The notes under the pieces are model-generated. The model saw nothing but the letters and a program-made list of their open reading frames with translations. It did not search any database and was not told where the DNA came from. Below are positions 44,706-53,417 of a stretch of 64,000 nucleotides of DNA, piece by piece. The translations under genes and the position numbers were made by a program. The first letter of the stretch is position 1, and each line of letters starts with the position of its first letter. The stretch is from positions 1 through 64,000 of the forward strand of contig JAPPMO010000089.1 of NCBI GenBank assembly GCA_028873975.1, given 5' to 3'. This stretch comes from Chloroflexota bacterium (GTDB lineage Bacteria > Chloroflexota > Anaerolineae > Aggregatilineales > Phototrophicaceae).

Positions 44706-46370
44706 ATGCGCCGTCTAATTCTACTTTTGGGTACAATGATCGTCTTGACGACGGTCGGAACATCTGCGGTTCTGGCACAACGGATCCATATCGTTCAACC
44801 TGGGGAGACCTTGTTTCGGATCGCCTTGAACAATGGCATTTCGCTGGCCGCGCTGGCGGACGCCAATGGCTTGGCCGCGCCATACTTGATTCACGCGGGG
44901 AACCAGATAATCATCCCCGGACCAAATGCGCCTGCCCCCGCTCCCGAGGCGCCAGCGGGAAGTTCTCAGGCGCCGGCGTCGGTCACGACGCATACGGTGC
45001 AGCCGGGTGAGAGCCTGGCGGCTATCGCCGCGAGATACGGCCTGACATATCTGCAATTGGCGGCCATGAACTCGCTGGCCAATCCGGACGTGCTCTTTGT
45101 GGGTCAAGTATTGCGGGTTCCCGCCCCTGCCCCGGCTCCGGCCCCAGTCAGCCCGCCAGCCAGCCAACCTCCTAGTCAACCACCCAGCAGTCCCCAGCCA
45201 GCGCCAACAACCGGCACCTATACGGTGCAAGGGGGAGATTCGCTGGCCACAATTGCCGCGCGTTTCAACATCAATTACTTTGAGTTAGCGCAGATGAACG
45301 GGATCGTCAATCCGGATATCTTGTCGGTAGGCATGGTATTGCGGGTGCCAGGCGCGCCGCCTCCGCCGGTCCAACCGGCTCCTCAAGAGAGCGTCGGTCC
45401 ACCTGTCACAGTTGCGCCAGCGCCGGTGAGCACAGCGAATACCGGCGGCTTTGAATTGGGCGGGCAGGCATTGAGCTTCGCGCATCCCGGTCACATGCAC
45501 AATGCGCGCATGACCTGGGTCAAGCGCCAGATCAAATGGCACGGCGAGCCCGCGAGCAACTTCCAGCACGTTATCGACAGCGCCCATGGCAACGGCTTCA
45601 AAGTCTTGCTGAGCGTCATCGGCGAGCCGGGCGGGATCGCCGCCAATCCAGGCGGCTATTACCAGAATTTCGCCAACTTCCTGGGTGGGCTGGCACGCGG
45701 CGGCGCGGACGCTATTGAAGTCTGGAACGAGATGAATATCGACCGCGAATGGCCATCAGGCTTGATCAGCGGCGCCAACTACACGCAAATGCTAAGCGCC
45801 GCATACCACGCGATCAAGTCGGCAAATCCGGGAACGCTTGTCATCAGCGGAGCGCCGGCCCCGACCGGCTTCTTCCAGGGTTGTTCCACCAACGGCGGCG
45901 ATGACGACTGTTACATGCGCCAAATGGCCGCGGCAGGCGCCGCTAACGTACTCGATTGCGTAGGCATTCACTACAATGCGGGCATCGTGCCGCCGGACGC
46001 GTCAAGCGGGGCGCCTGTCGGCAGTTCCGGCCACTACTCCTGGTACTTGCCGCGCATGATGAATCTCTACCGCAGCTTCTTCCCGAGCAAGCCGCTCTGC
46101 TTCACCGAGTTGGGTTATCTGACCGGCGAAGGAATCGGCGCGCTGCCAAGCGGCTTTGCCTGGGCTTCGGGCAATACCCTGGCCGAGCAGGCTTCCTGGC
46201 TGGCAGGCGCGGTCCATCGCCTGCGCGGTTCCGGCTTTGTCCGCATGTTCATCGTGTGGAACGTGGACGCTACGCTTTGGAGTTCCGATCCGCAATCCGG
46301 TTACGCGATCGTTCGTCCCGATGGCAGATGCCCGGCTTGCGACTCTCTGCGCGCCGCCATGGGCGGGTAG
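44706..46370 (+). CDS. Secreted triple-LysM glycoside hydrolase
   Basis: A 554-residue protein. Signal peptide 1-24 (cleavage after LAQ). Three LysM domains follow: IHIVQPGETLF.., THTVQPGESLA.. and TYTVQGGDSLA.., separated by Pro/Ala-rich linkers. From about residue 265 comes a GH-A-like barrel with the acid/base candidate in EVWNEMNIDREW and the nucleophile candidate in LCFTELGYLTGEG. LysM binds peptidoglycan or chitin, so the enzyme probably sits on the cell wall and acts on a surface or environmental glycan. GGAG precedes the ATG, and a strong terminator follows the stop. Confidence 0.88.
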   Translation: MRRLILLLGTMIVLTTVGTSAVLAQRIHIVQPGETLFRIALNNGISLAALADANGLAAPYLIHAGNQIIIPGPNAPAPAPEAPAGSSQAPASVTTHTVQPGESLAAIAARYGLTYLQLAAMNSLANPDVLFVGQVLRVPAPAPAPAPVSPPASQPPSQPPSSPQPAPTTGTYTVQGGDSLATIAARFNINYFELAQMNGIVNPDILSVGMVLRVPGAPPPPVQPAPQESVGPPVTVAPAPVSTANTGGFELGGQALSFAHPGHMHNARMTWVKRQIKWHGEPASNFQHVIDSAHGNGFKVLLSVIGEPGGIAANPGGYYQNFANFLGGLARGGADAIEVWNEMNIDREWPSGLISGANYTQMLSAAYHAIKSANPGTLVISGAPAPTGFFQGCSTNGGDDDCYMRQMAAAGAANVLDCVGIHYNAGIVPPDASSGAPVGSSGHYSWYLPRMMNLYRSFFPSKPLCFTELGYLTGEGIGALPSGFAWASGNTLAEQASWLAGAVHRLRGSGFVRMFIVWNVDATLWSSDPQSGYAIVRPDGRCPACDSLRAAMGG

Positions 46371-46391
46371 AACATCCACGACAAGTCAAAC

Positions 46392-46425
46392 AAAAGGGAT
46401 GGGGCTAATAGCCCCATCCCTTTTT
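46392..46425 (+). terminator. Rho-independent terminator of the LysM hydrolase gene
   Basis: A perfect 14-bp stem AAAAGGGATGGGGC / GCCCCATCCCTTTT around a 5-nt loop, ending in TTTTTG. It starts 22 nt after the stop codon. Confidence 0.92.
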
Positions 46426-46481
46426 GTTCCCAGTTTCTCACGCGCGCGCCCAGCGTCGAGCGCGCCCCTCAATTTGTCGCC

Positions 46482-46799
46482 TTAGAGTTGATAATCCCCG
46501 GTGACGCGAACGATCTTGTGGCTGTAGTTCTCCACGTATTCCATCAGCTTGGCTTGTAGATCCGCCCAGTCGGCGCTGGTGATGATCCGGCGCATGGATT
46601 CGTCGTCTTCGGCGATAGCGCCGGCCATGATTTTAGGCATATCAGAATCGGTATAAACGCTGTACCAGGCTTCAATCGGCGTCAAGCCCAACTTTGTAGT
46701 ATTGGGGACCCATTCGCGCATCACGAATTCAAAATACTCTTGATCAAGCCCGGGTTTGATGTCCCAGTTCATCAGCAGCTTGACATTTCCGTTTGGCAT
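46482..46799 (-). CDS. Small alpha/beta protein of unknown function
   Basis: A 105-residue protein with beta-alpha-beta character (LLMNWDIKPGLDQEYFEFVM... / EAWYSVYTD...) resembling dimeric ferredoxin-like alpha/beta-barrel proteins. No catalytic residue is obvious. No signal peptide. It lies between the LysM hydrolase terminator and the degenerate metallo-beta-lactamase gene in the same direction (74 bp apart), so the two may be co-transcribed. Confidence 0.6.
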   Translation of the reverse strand: MPNGNVKLLMNWDIKPGLDQEYFEFVMREWVPNTTKLGLTPIEAWYSVYTDSDMPKIMAGAIAEDDESMRRIITSADWADLQAKLMEYVENYSHKIVRVTGDYQL

Positions 46800-46873
46800 G
46801 GGTTTGCGCTCGCTATTGGCGGATCTTGACCACCACTATAACGCATAATCGCTTCGGGCGTGCAAAGAAGATT

Positions 46874-47524
46874 TCAAATCAAAACCGAGGACGCTCGCAA
46901 TAGCGCCACCTGCGTTTGTTCCGGCAGAAGGCTCATCGACACGCGCAGCGTATCCACCGCTTCCACCTGCCCGACGCCCATGGCTTTGAGGAAGCCGTCG
47001 ACGATCGGTCCGCCATCGGCGCTGTCATCCTTGCCACGGTACATAGGAATGACGAGATTGGGTTCGATCAGGCTGATCAATTCCGCCAGTTGTTCATTGG
47101 GCAAGCCGGCGCCGCCATTCACGGGCATCAACAAGACATTGACTTCATCAAGTTGCTCGATCATGGATTGGTCGGGGACCTGCCGCAGCTTTCCCAGATG
47201 CAATACGCTTAGATTGTTGGAAAACTCGAAGAGATAAGCGATATTGTCCAATACACGGTCTTTTGCGAGATCGTGAATATGAAGCGGTATGCCGGTGACA
47301 AACAGGTCACCTACTTCATATTCTCCCGGGCTGGAAATCACATAGTCATGGTCTTTAACCTGATCGACATTATGTCGAGACAATTGGTGGCTGACAGTGA
47401 CAAGATTGGCGCGCAGCTTCAGTTCTGGCGCGCCTTTTGCCGGCTTGTGGGGGTCGGTCACCACGGACGTATGGCCCCGCTCGGTAATGCGAAAGCAGTT
47501 TCTGCCAAACCAGGTGATATCCAA
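46874..47524 (-). CDS. Degenerate metallo-beta-lactamase-fold protein
   Basis: A 216-residue protein with the overall order of small UlaG-like MBL-fold hydrolases (ITWFGRNCFRI start, SSPGEYEVGDL, HLGKLRQVPD, LMPVNGG). The HxHxDH metal motif reads SHQLSRHN, so the second His and the Asp are replaced by Leu and Arg, and the usual HLGD is HLGK. Zinc binding and hydrolysis are probably lost. It may have a binding or regulatory role, or be decaying; the frame itself is intact. A repeat element with a flanking duplication sits just upstream. Confidence 0.75.
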   Translation of the reverse strand: MDITWFGRNCFRITERGHTSVVTDPHKPAKGAPELKLRANLVTVSHQLSRHNVDQVKDHDYVISSPGEYEVGDLFVTGIPLHIHDLAKDRVLDNIAYLFEFSNNLSVLHLGKLRQVPDQSMIEQLDEVNVLLMPVNGGAGLPNEQLAELISLIEPNLVIPMYRGKDDSADGGPIVDGFLKAMGVGQVEAVDTLRVSMSLLPEQTQVALLRASSVLI

Positions 47525-47602
47525 GATGACACTCCTTCATCGCCAGCCTAGCAAGCATGTTCTAATTGTAGCGCGAGAATGGTGATAGGGAAAGCCCGAA
47601 GC

Positions 47603-47883
47603 GGCGGGAGTCCCAGGGTAGTCGCATCAAAATGATAGCGGCTGAAATGGTGGGAATCTAAACTGAATATTAACTACAGAGAACACAGAGGGCACAGAGA
47701 AAAACATAAAATGTCTTATTTCAACTGTGTTTTCGAGTGAAAAATCACGTTTCGCTTATAACTCTTTCTTATGCTTAGTCTCGGATTTTAGAAGAAATGT
47801 CGTCTGAACACCAAGTAACTCTGTGCGCTCTGCGCGCTCTGTGTTGAAAAAATTTGATGCGATTGCTCTGGGCGGGAGTCCCA
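47603..47883. repeat. Dispersed element with flanking 13-bp direct repeats
   Basis: GGCGGGAGTCCCA occurs at 47603-47615 and again at 47871-47883, bounding a 255-bp element. The left end is GGGTAGTCGCATCAAAATG (a shortened terminal repeat), the right end TTTGATGCGATTGCTCTG. The interior has TTAACTACAGAGAACACAGAGGG on the left and CTGTGCGCTCTGCGCGCTCTGTG on the right. It fills most of the 365-bp gap upstream of the degenerate MBL gene. Confidence 0.75.
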
Positions 47884-47889
47884 TGCCCC

Positions 47890-49815
47890 TCAATCCACGA
47901 ATTCGCCCCACTCGTCCAGCGCGATTTCCAATTCCGCCTGGGTCTTTGTATAAGCCTCGCCGAGGGCCCGCACGCTCTCGGCGTCCCCCGCCAAACTGGC
48001 GCTATCTAGTTGCCGATTGATCTCGCTCAAGTCCGTTTCCAATTCGTCAATCATGGCTTCGAGTTCGGCCGCGCGTTTGGCCGCTTCGAAGGGGTTCAAT
48101 CCACGAATTTTGACGCTGACGTTTCCGCCTTTCGCGCCGCCGCTGTCCCGCGAAGCGCCGCCTTTCGCCTTGGCTTTTGCTCCCGCTGCGCGGGCGCCCT
48201 CGCCCCGATGCCGGAGAAAGCCCTGATAATCGCCATCGTATATTGTCAACTCCCCAGTCGCCATCTCCCAGATCTGAGTGGCGAGCGCGTCCACGAGGTA
48301 GCGATCGTGGCTGACCAGCAGGATAGTGCCGGTAAAACCTTCCAGCACCGCCTGCAATACCTCTTGGCTGTCGATATCCAGGTGATTGGTCGGTTCATCC
48401 AGCAAAAGCAGATTCGCGCCGAGCAAGGTCAGCTTGGCCAGCGCCACGCGACCGCGTTCGCCACCGGACAGGCTCGCTATCGGTCGAAAGACATCCTCGT
48501 TGCTGAACATGAAACGACCCAAATAGTCGCGGGCTGCGGATATCGGCATTTTCTTGGTCGCGCGGATCTCGTCGAGGATTGAATTATCGCGGTTGAGTTT
48601 TTCATGCGCTTGCGCGAAATAGCCCAGTTTCACCTTGGCGCCCAGCGTGACCTCCCCGCCCAGCGGCGCCAGGTCGCCTGCCAGCGTTTTGAGCAAGGTT
48701 GATTTGCCGACGCCGTTGGGACCAATGAGCGCGACAGTTTCGCCGCGAAGCACCAGGGCATCGGGCACCGTCATCAAGGGGCTGTCGGCCTCATATCCGA
48801 TGCGCAGATCTTCGGTCATGAGCACTTGATCGCCACTGCGAGAATGATCGCTCATTTCCAAAAACATTTTGCGGCGCTGCCGGGGACCGCTTTCCAGAAT
48901 TTTCCCGCGCTTGCGCACGGTTTCGAGCTTTTTCAGGCGCCCTTTTGCTTGCGCGGTGCGGCGGCTGCCCATGTGCCGGCGGACAAAATCCAACTCTTTC
49001 TCGATGAATTGCTGCTGCCAATAATACTCGTGCCGCAGGCTTTCTCGCTGCAAATCCCGCTGCTGGAGGTAGGCGCTGTAATTGCCGCGGTAGGTCAACA
49101 GGCGCTTGTATTCCAACTCCCAGATTGTCGCGGCGAAGCTATCCAGAAAATAGCGATCGTGGCTGACCGCCAGGACCGCGCCTGGGAAAGATTTGAGGTA
49201 ATTCTCCAGCCATTCCACCGCCTGGATGTCCAAATGATTGGTCGGCTCGTCCAGCAGCAGCAGATCCGGTTCTTCGAGCAGCAAGCGGCAAAGCAGGGCT
49301 CTGGTTTTTTGCCCGCCGGATAATTGCGGCAATGGCATTTCGTATTCGCCGCTGGTGAAACCCAGCCCGCTCAGGACCATCTTGATGCGCGTTTCGTACT
49401 CATAACCGCCGCGCCGCTCAAATTCAGCCTGCAAACTGCCGTAGCGCTCCAGCGCTTCATCGTAGCCATCCGGCTCCGCCAGTTGCTCTTCCAGCGCCTT
49501 CAACTGGTTTTCCATCTGGCCTTCCATGTCGCGCAGATCGGCAAAGGCTTTCACCTGTTCTTCCCACAGGCTATGCGCGCCCGCCAATTCCGGACGCTGC
49601 GGCAAATAGCCCAGACGGATTCTTCCGGCGGCGGTCACACTGCCCGCTGTCGGCAGATCCAGACCAGCCAGAATGTCGATCAGCGATGTTTTGCCCGCGC
49701 CATTGGGACCGACCAAGCCAATGCGAGCGCCAGCGGATATTGCCAGGCTGATATCGCTGAAGACTTCATCCGCGCCGTAGAATCTGCCCAAGTTAGTCGC
49801 GACGAGCAGGGACAT
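47890..49815 (-). CDS. ABC-F family ATPase
   Basis: A 641-residue protein with two ABC domains and no membrane segment. Domain 1: GPNGAGKTS, LSGGQKTRA, LLLLDEPTNHLDI. Domain 2: GPNGVGKST, LSGGERGRV, LLLLDEPTNHLDI. The linker (about 230-310) is long, charged and helical as in ribosome-binding ABC-F proteins, and the C-terminus ends in a coiled coil. Members act on the ribosome (translation quality control, antibiotic protection). Closest in layout to Uup/YfmR types. Its own promoter lies 38 bp upstream. Confidence 0.9.
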   Translation of the reverse strand: MSLLVATNLGRFYGADEVFSDISLAISAGARIGLVGPNGAGKTSLIDILAGLDLPTAGSVTAAGRIRLGYLPQRPELAGAHSLWEEQVKAFADLRDMEGQMENQLKALEEQLAEPDGYDEALERYGSLQAEFERRGGYEYETRIKMVLSGLGFTSGEYEMPLPQLSGGQKTRALLCRLLLEEPDLLLLDEPTNHLDIQAVEWLENYLKSFPGAVLAVSHDRYFLDSFAATIWELEYKRLLTYRGNYSAYLQQRDLQRESLRHEYYWQQQFIEKELDFVRRHMGSRRTAQAKGRLKKLETVRKRGKILESGPRQRRKMFLEMSDHSRSGDQVLMTEDLRIGYEADSPLMTVPDALVLRGETVALIGPNGVGKSTLLKTLAGDLAPLGGEVTLGAKVKLGYFAQAHEKLNRDNSILDEIRATKKMPISAARDYLGRFMFSNEDVFRPIASLSGGERGRVALAKLTLLGANLLLLDEPTNHLDIDSQEVLQAVLEGFTGTILLVSHDRYLVDALATQIWEMATGELTIYDGDYQGFLRHRGEGARAAGAKAKAKGGASRDSGGAKGGNVSVKIRGLNPFEAAKRAAELEAMIDELETDLSEINRQLDSASLAGDAESVRALGEAYTKTQAELEIALDEWGEFVD

Positions 49816-49852
49816 GCTGTTTCTCTAAGCAAATGTGGACAAAACGCCAGGA

Positions 49853-49881
49853 ATTATATCACGCGCGGCGGGTCGATTTAA
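49853..49881 (-). promoter_or_regulatory. Candidate promoter of the ABC-F gene
   Basis: On the minus strand TTAAAT-N17-TATAAT, with a TG one base before the -10 (extended -10). The leader would be about 30 nt. Confidence 0.5.
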
Positions 49882-49946
49882 CGGTCGCTTCTTGCCTTTG
49901 AGAGCAATCGCGCCAGATTTTTCAAGCGCCGAGAGACAATGAAAAC

Positions 49947-49995
49947 GGGCGGCTCAGCGCAGCGCGTAGACAAAGCAGGTCAGCCGCCCCTACAT
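49947..49995. repeat. GGGCGGC hairpin unit related to the dispersed elements
   Basis: GGGCGGCT...AGCCGCCCCTACA encloses a GCGTAGACA core that also occurs in the copy at 34421-34668 and, inverted, in the copies at 52118 and 53418. The rest of the gap (49882-50062) shows nothing else. Confidence 0.55.
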
Positions 49996-50062
49996 TTTCT
50001 TAGATTTATGTGATATTCGACGTACATTGATTTAGTCGCGACTGCCCTTTGGCTTGCGTATC

Positions 50063-51229
50063 ATGAAGCGACAGAGCAAAGATCTGATAGCGTTCATTAT
50101 TGTATGCGCCGTCGCCGCAGCGCTGGCGTTGCAATTTAGGTCGCCCCCTGCGCCGGCTCCCCTTGCTGAAGGCGAAGGAGCATCAGCGACAGCAGCGCCT
50201 TTTATCACCGTGAAATACAGCTTCGGTCGCGGATATATCGGCGACAATTGGCAAGTGTATTTTAACGAGCCGGGGTCCAGCACAGACAGGTCGGACTACG
50301 TCGATGGCATAGACGCGCCGCTTGCCAGCGCGATTGACGCCGCCGAGCGCTCGCTGGACATCGCGGCTTTCGAGCTGAACAGCGAGCTCATCTATGAGGC
50401 CATCCTCGCGGCGCACAGGCGGGGCGTGACGGCGCGCATCGTGACTGACGACAGACATGGGCTGGAAGACGACTCGCATACGGCGCTGCGAGATCTAAGA
50501 GCAGCAGGAGTGCCAATCGTAGCCGACAATCGCAGCGGATTGATGCATAACAAATTCGTAATCGTCGACGAGCGCGCTGTATGGACCGGCTCCTGGAATT
50601 ACACGCGCAACGGCACATTCCGCAATAACAACAATGTCCTGGTATTGGAAAACGCCGCTGCGGCCGCAGCCTACAAGACCGAGTTCGACGAAATGTTCGA
50701 GCGAGGAGAATTTGGCGCGCGCTCAGCCAATGACGGCGTCATCAGCATGGGGGAAGGCGCCGGCGAGATCAGCATCATCTTCGCCCCGGAAGCTGATGAA
50801 ATCGCCGCGCTGGAGGCGTCGATACAGGCGGCGCAGTCCTCCATTCGCTTCATGAGCTTTGTGTTTTCGCTCGATGAATTGGCGGGCGCGATGACCGAAA
50901 AGATGACAGATCCGGACTTTGTCCTGCGCGGCGTCTTTGAAGAGCGCAACAGCATGGCGAGCTGGAGCCAATTGCCTAGCCTGTATTGCGCCGGCGCCCA
51001 GGTGCGCCAGGATGGCAATCGATATATCTTGCATCACAAAGTCATCATCATCGACGACGACACTGTCATCACGGGCTCATTCAATTTTTCCAACAGCGCC
51101 GCTCAAAACAATGATGAAAACATCGTCATCATCCGCGATCAGGTCATCGCGAGTCTCTATCTCGAGGAATGGCGGCGCGTCTGGGACAGCGCGCGGGAAG
51201 TGCCGCCGGGCGAAGTCAACTGCGACTAG
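50063..51229 (+). CDS. Exported phospholipase D-family protein
   Basis: A 388-residue protein with an N-terminal signal or anchor (LIAFIIVCAVAAALAL). Two HKD half-sites: HNKFVIVDERAVWTGSWN and HHKVIIIDDDTVITGSFN, the arrangement of bacterial PLD-like nucleases and phosphodiesterases. Both His, Lys and Asp sets are intact. ATG 50063 is preferred to a TTG 9 bp upstream. Likely role: extracytoplasmic phosphodiesterase or nuclease. Its stop codon lies inside the left copy of the 12-bp duplication made by the downstream repeat element. Confidence 0.85.
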   Translation: MKRQSKDLIAFIIVCAVAAALALQFRSPPAPAPLAEGEGASATAAPFITVKYSFGRGYIGDNWQVYFNEPGSSTDRSDYVDGIDAPLASAIDAAERSLDIAAFELNSELIYEAILAAHRRGVTARIVTDDRHGLEDDSHTALRDLRAAGVPIVADNRSGLMHNKFVIVDERAVWTGSWNYTRNGTFRNNNNVLVLENAAAAAAYKTEFDEMFERGEFGARSANDGVISMGEGAGEISIIFAPEADEIAALEASIQAAQSSIRFMSFVFSLDELAGAMTEKMTDPDFVLRGVFEERNSMASWSQLPSLYCAGAQVRQDGNRYILHHKVIIIDDDTVITGSFNFSNSAAQNNDENIVIIRDQVIASLYLEEWRRVWDSAREVPPGEVNCD

Positions 51230-51719
51230 GCCAAGGCAATCGCATCAAACTGAAATTAACTACAGAGAACACAGAAGTAGTTCCAAGTAAGTCGTGCAAC
51301 AAATCGAAGGGTGATCGTAGGGGCGAGCCTTGGCTCGCCCACCGTTCTGGCTAGGTTTTGCGGGCGATCCGCCGGACGCTGTTGAAATACTGCCCCCATC
51401 CCCCAGCCCCTTACCTCCAAAATGAGGGAAGGGGAGCTTTTGAACCCTAATAAGCCGTTAAAGCCCCTCCTTCTTTATGGGAAGCATCCCCCGACAGCGG
51501 GGGACCGAGGGGGCATAGGGTTTGGGGTGGGGGTTTATTGCGATTTTCAACAGAGTCCGCCGGGTCGCCCCTACCGCCGACTATTATTTTGGAGTCGAGT
51601 GACTTTGTTGGTCCTACTGAGAGCACAGAGAAAAGCCCTTCAAAATGAACTTAAACTTTGTGTTCTTCGTGTCTTTGTGGTGAAAAAACAATTTTCAAAC
51701 GGTTGCCCTGCGACTAGGC
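51220..51719. repeat. Large dispersed element with 12-bp flanking duplication
   Basis: CTGCGACTAGGC at 51220-51231 and 51708-51719 bounds a 476-bp insert. Ends: CAAGGCAATCGCATCAAACTG and CAATTTTCAAACGGTTGCC. Inside are TTAACTACAGAGAACACAGA, AAGTAAGTCGTGCAACAAAT, a GTAGGGGCGAGCC/GGCTCGCCC hairpin, a CCCCCATCCCCCAGCCCC / GGGGGCATAGGG..GGGGTGGGGG pairing, and TTTGTGTTCTTCGTGTCTTTG then TGGTGAA. The duplication contains the stop codons of both flanking convergent genes. Confidence 0.8.
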
Positions 51720-52031
51720 GCGATCCCCTCGACAGCGCCGCAAACGCAGTGGCGATTGCTTGGGCTGGCGTTCGATTTCGCCGCGCGCTTCCAAGTCCAG
51801 TTGCACCGCCTTGCAATACCAGCGCACGGAGCCCGGCTTTGGAAAGAGCGACTTGGGCACATCCTTTTCTTCCAGGCAGGCGCGCACGCGTTCCTCCAAA
51901 GTGGAAAACGACATCCAGTCATCAAGCGGCAACGCGCCTAGCATCGCCTCTCGAATGATGTGGTATTTATCCGCTTTGAGGTTCTCTCGATGGTCCGGAT
52001 GATTGACGTTGCGCGCGCTTATGCTTGTCAT
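51714..52031 (-). CDS. Small conserved protein, DUF6958-like
   Basis: A 105-residue basic protein: NVNHPDHRENLKADKYHIIR, a winged-helix-like middle (WMSFSTLEERVRACLEEK) and SVRWYCKAVQLDLEARGEIER. The NPDH..DAxKY...KxVQLDLEAxG pattern is how I remember DUF6958 proteins, but this is from memory only. No signal peptide. Its stop codon lies in the right copy of the 12-bp duplication, so before the repeat inserted it overlapped the end of the phospholipase D gene. Confidence 0.65.
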   Translation of the reverse strand: MTSISARNVNHPDHRENLKADKYHIIREAMLGALPLDDWMSFSTLEERVRACLEEKDVPKSLFPKPGSVRWYCKAVQLDLEARGEIERQPKQSPLRLRRCRGDRA

Positions 52032-52117
52032 CTTGCATTCTCCAACCTTACATAGCTTAACGATCTTTCAAGTCCGGCCATCCGAAGGGTGCATTTCAAT
52101 ATTTTGGCAGATGTCCA

Positions 52118-52350
52118 CAGGGCAATCGCATCAAAATGGTATCTTGTGGAGCAATGCAACGAACAAACTAAAAATTCACCACAGAGGCACAGAGCGCACA
52201 GAGAAATACAAAAGATCGTTTCTGTTTGCGGGCGTTTCAGCGAAACGCCCCTACATCGCCTCCTTTTTGGCAGGCAAGAGCTTAAATCTCGGTGCTGCCG
52301 GTCAGTGTCTACGCGACCCTCGGTGTCCTCGGTGGTTAATTGCCAATAAT
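52118..52350. repeat. Dispersed element, near-full copy
   Basis: It starts CAGGGCAATCGCATCAAAAT and runs collinear with 34432-34668: the CACCACAGAGGCACAGAGCG block, the GGGCGTTTCAGC/GAAACGCCCCTACA hairpin, a shared TTTTTGGCAGGCAAGAGCTT, and CTCGGTGTCCTCGGTGGTTAA. The right terminal repeat is degraded. An extra GGTCAGTGTCTACGCGACCC (52300-52319) is the exact reverse complement of 34556-34575. It fills the 344-bp gap. Confidence 0.78.
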
Positions 52351-52375
52351 CTGAAATGCACCCCATCCGCGGATC

Positions 52376-53305
52376 TTATGCCGAATCGGAAATCTGCCTG
52401 TACAGCTTGAAGGCGTCGTCTTTGCGACACAATTGTGTACCCGGGGTCATCACGGCGGCGCTGCCCGCGGCAATACCCAGGCACAAGGTCTCCCACAGAT
52501 CCCAGCCCTGAGCCAAGCCCATGGCCAGACCCGCTACCATGCTATCGCCCGCCCCGACTTTGCTTTGCGCTTTGACGATGGGCGCGCGCAAAAACTGATA
52601 TTCGTCAGCGGTGATCAGCGCCGCGCCAGCCGCGCCCATTGATACGACGATGACCTCTGACAAGCCCTCGGCAATCAGGCGGCGGGCGACTCGCTTTATC
52701 CCCGCTTCGTCATGCAGTTTTTCGCCGGCGAACAATTCCAGTTCGCGCAGATTCGGTTTCATCAGATAAACGCCTTTGCCAAAGGCGCGGCGCAGGGGCT
52801 CGCCCGCCGTATCGACAACGGCGCGGATGCCATATTCGGCGGCGTAGCGCGTGATCTCGCCGTAGAATTCGGCGGGGACGCCGGCCGGCAAGCTGCCGCT
52901 GGCGACGATGATATCCGGCTCCAGATTGAAAACCGCTTCCAGGCAAGCGATCCATTCTTCCGCGCTCAGTTCGGGACCCGGCATGGTGAAACGATACTGC
53001 AGGGTCGAGCTCTCTTCATAGACCACGAAGCTTTCGCGCGTGATGCCGGCGATGGGCACGGCGCGGCTCTTGATGCCTTCGGCGTCCAGCAATTGGGTAA
53101 GCATGGCGCCAGTATGCCCGCCGGCAGCATAAACCGCTGTGGATTCGCCATCGAGAAAGTGAATGGCGCGTGAAACATTGATGCCGCCGCCGCCTGGATG
53201 AAAGCCCGGCGCGGCGCAGCGCAATTTGATTTCCGGCGCGACAGAGGCGGTGCGCGTGCCAATGTCCAGCGCCGGATTCATGGTGAGGCTGACGATCTTG
53301 TCCAC
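52376..53305 (-). CDS. pfkB: 6-phosphofructokinase, PfkB (ribokinase) family
   Basis: A 309-residue ribokinase-fold enzyme. It aligns along its length with E. coli PfkB: LTMNPALD, GGGGINVSRAIHFLGG-like region, YRFTMPGPELS, GSLPAGVP, the catalytic base/anion hole GAGDSMVAG and the C-terminal AAGSAAVMTPGTQLC. It phosphorylates fructose-6-phosphate, or tagatose-6-phosphate in some relatives. The frame is open to 53380, but homologous sequence starts at GTG 53305 (VDKIVSLT), chosen here with moderate confidence. Monocistronic between two repeat elements. Confidence 0.85.
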   Translation of the reverse strand: MDKIVSLTMNPALDIGTRTASVAPEIKLRCAAPGFHPGGGGINVSRAIHFLDGESTAVYAAGGHTGAMLTQLLDAEGIKSRAVPIAGITRESFVVYEESSTLQYRFTMPGPELSAEEWIACLEAVFNLEPDIIVASGSLPAGVPAEFYGEITRYAAEYGIRAVVDTAGEPLRRAFGKGVYLMKPNLRELELFAGEKLHDEAGIKRVARRLIAEGLSEVIVVSMGAAGAALITADEYQFLRAPIVKAQSKVGAGDSMVAGLAMGLAQGWDLWETLCLGIAAGSAAVMTPGTQLCRKDDAFKLYRQISDSA

Positions 53306-53417
53306 GATTGCAAGGGGCTTCCCGTTTGCGATGCGAGCAAGTTTAGCGACTGAGAACCGCATAAGCCAGACTTGAATCAACGCTCAAAGCGCTGGCGCGT
53401 TTTCAAAGATTAGCGGC

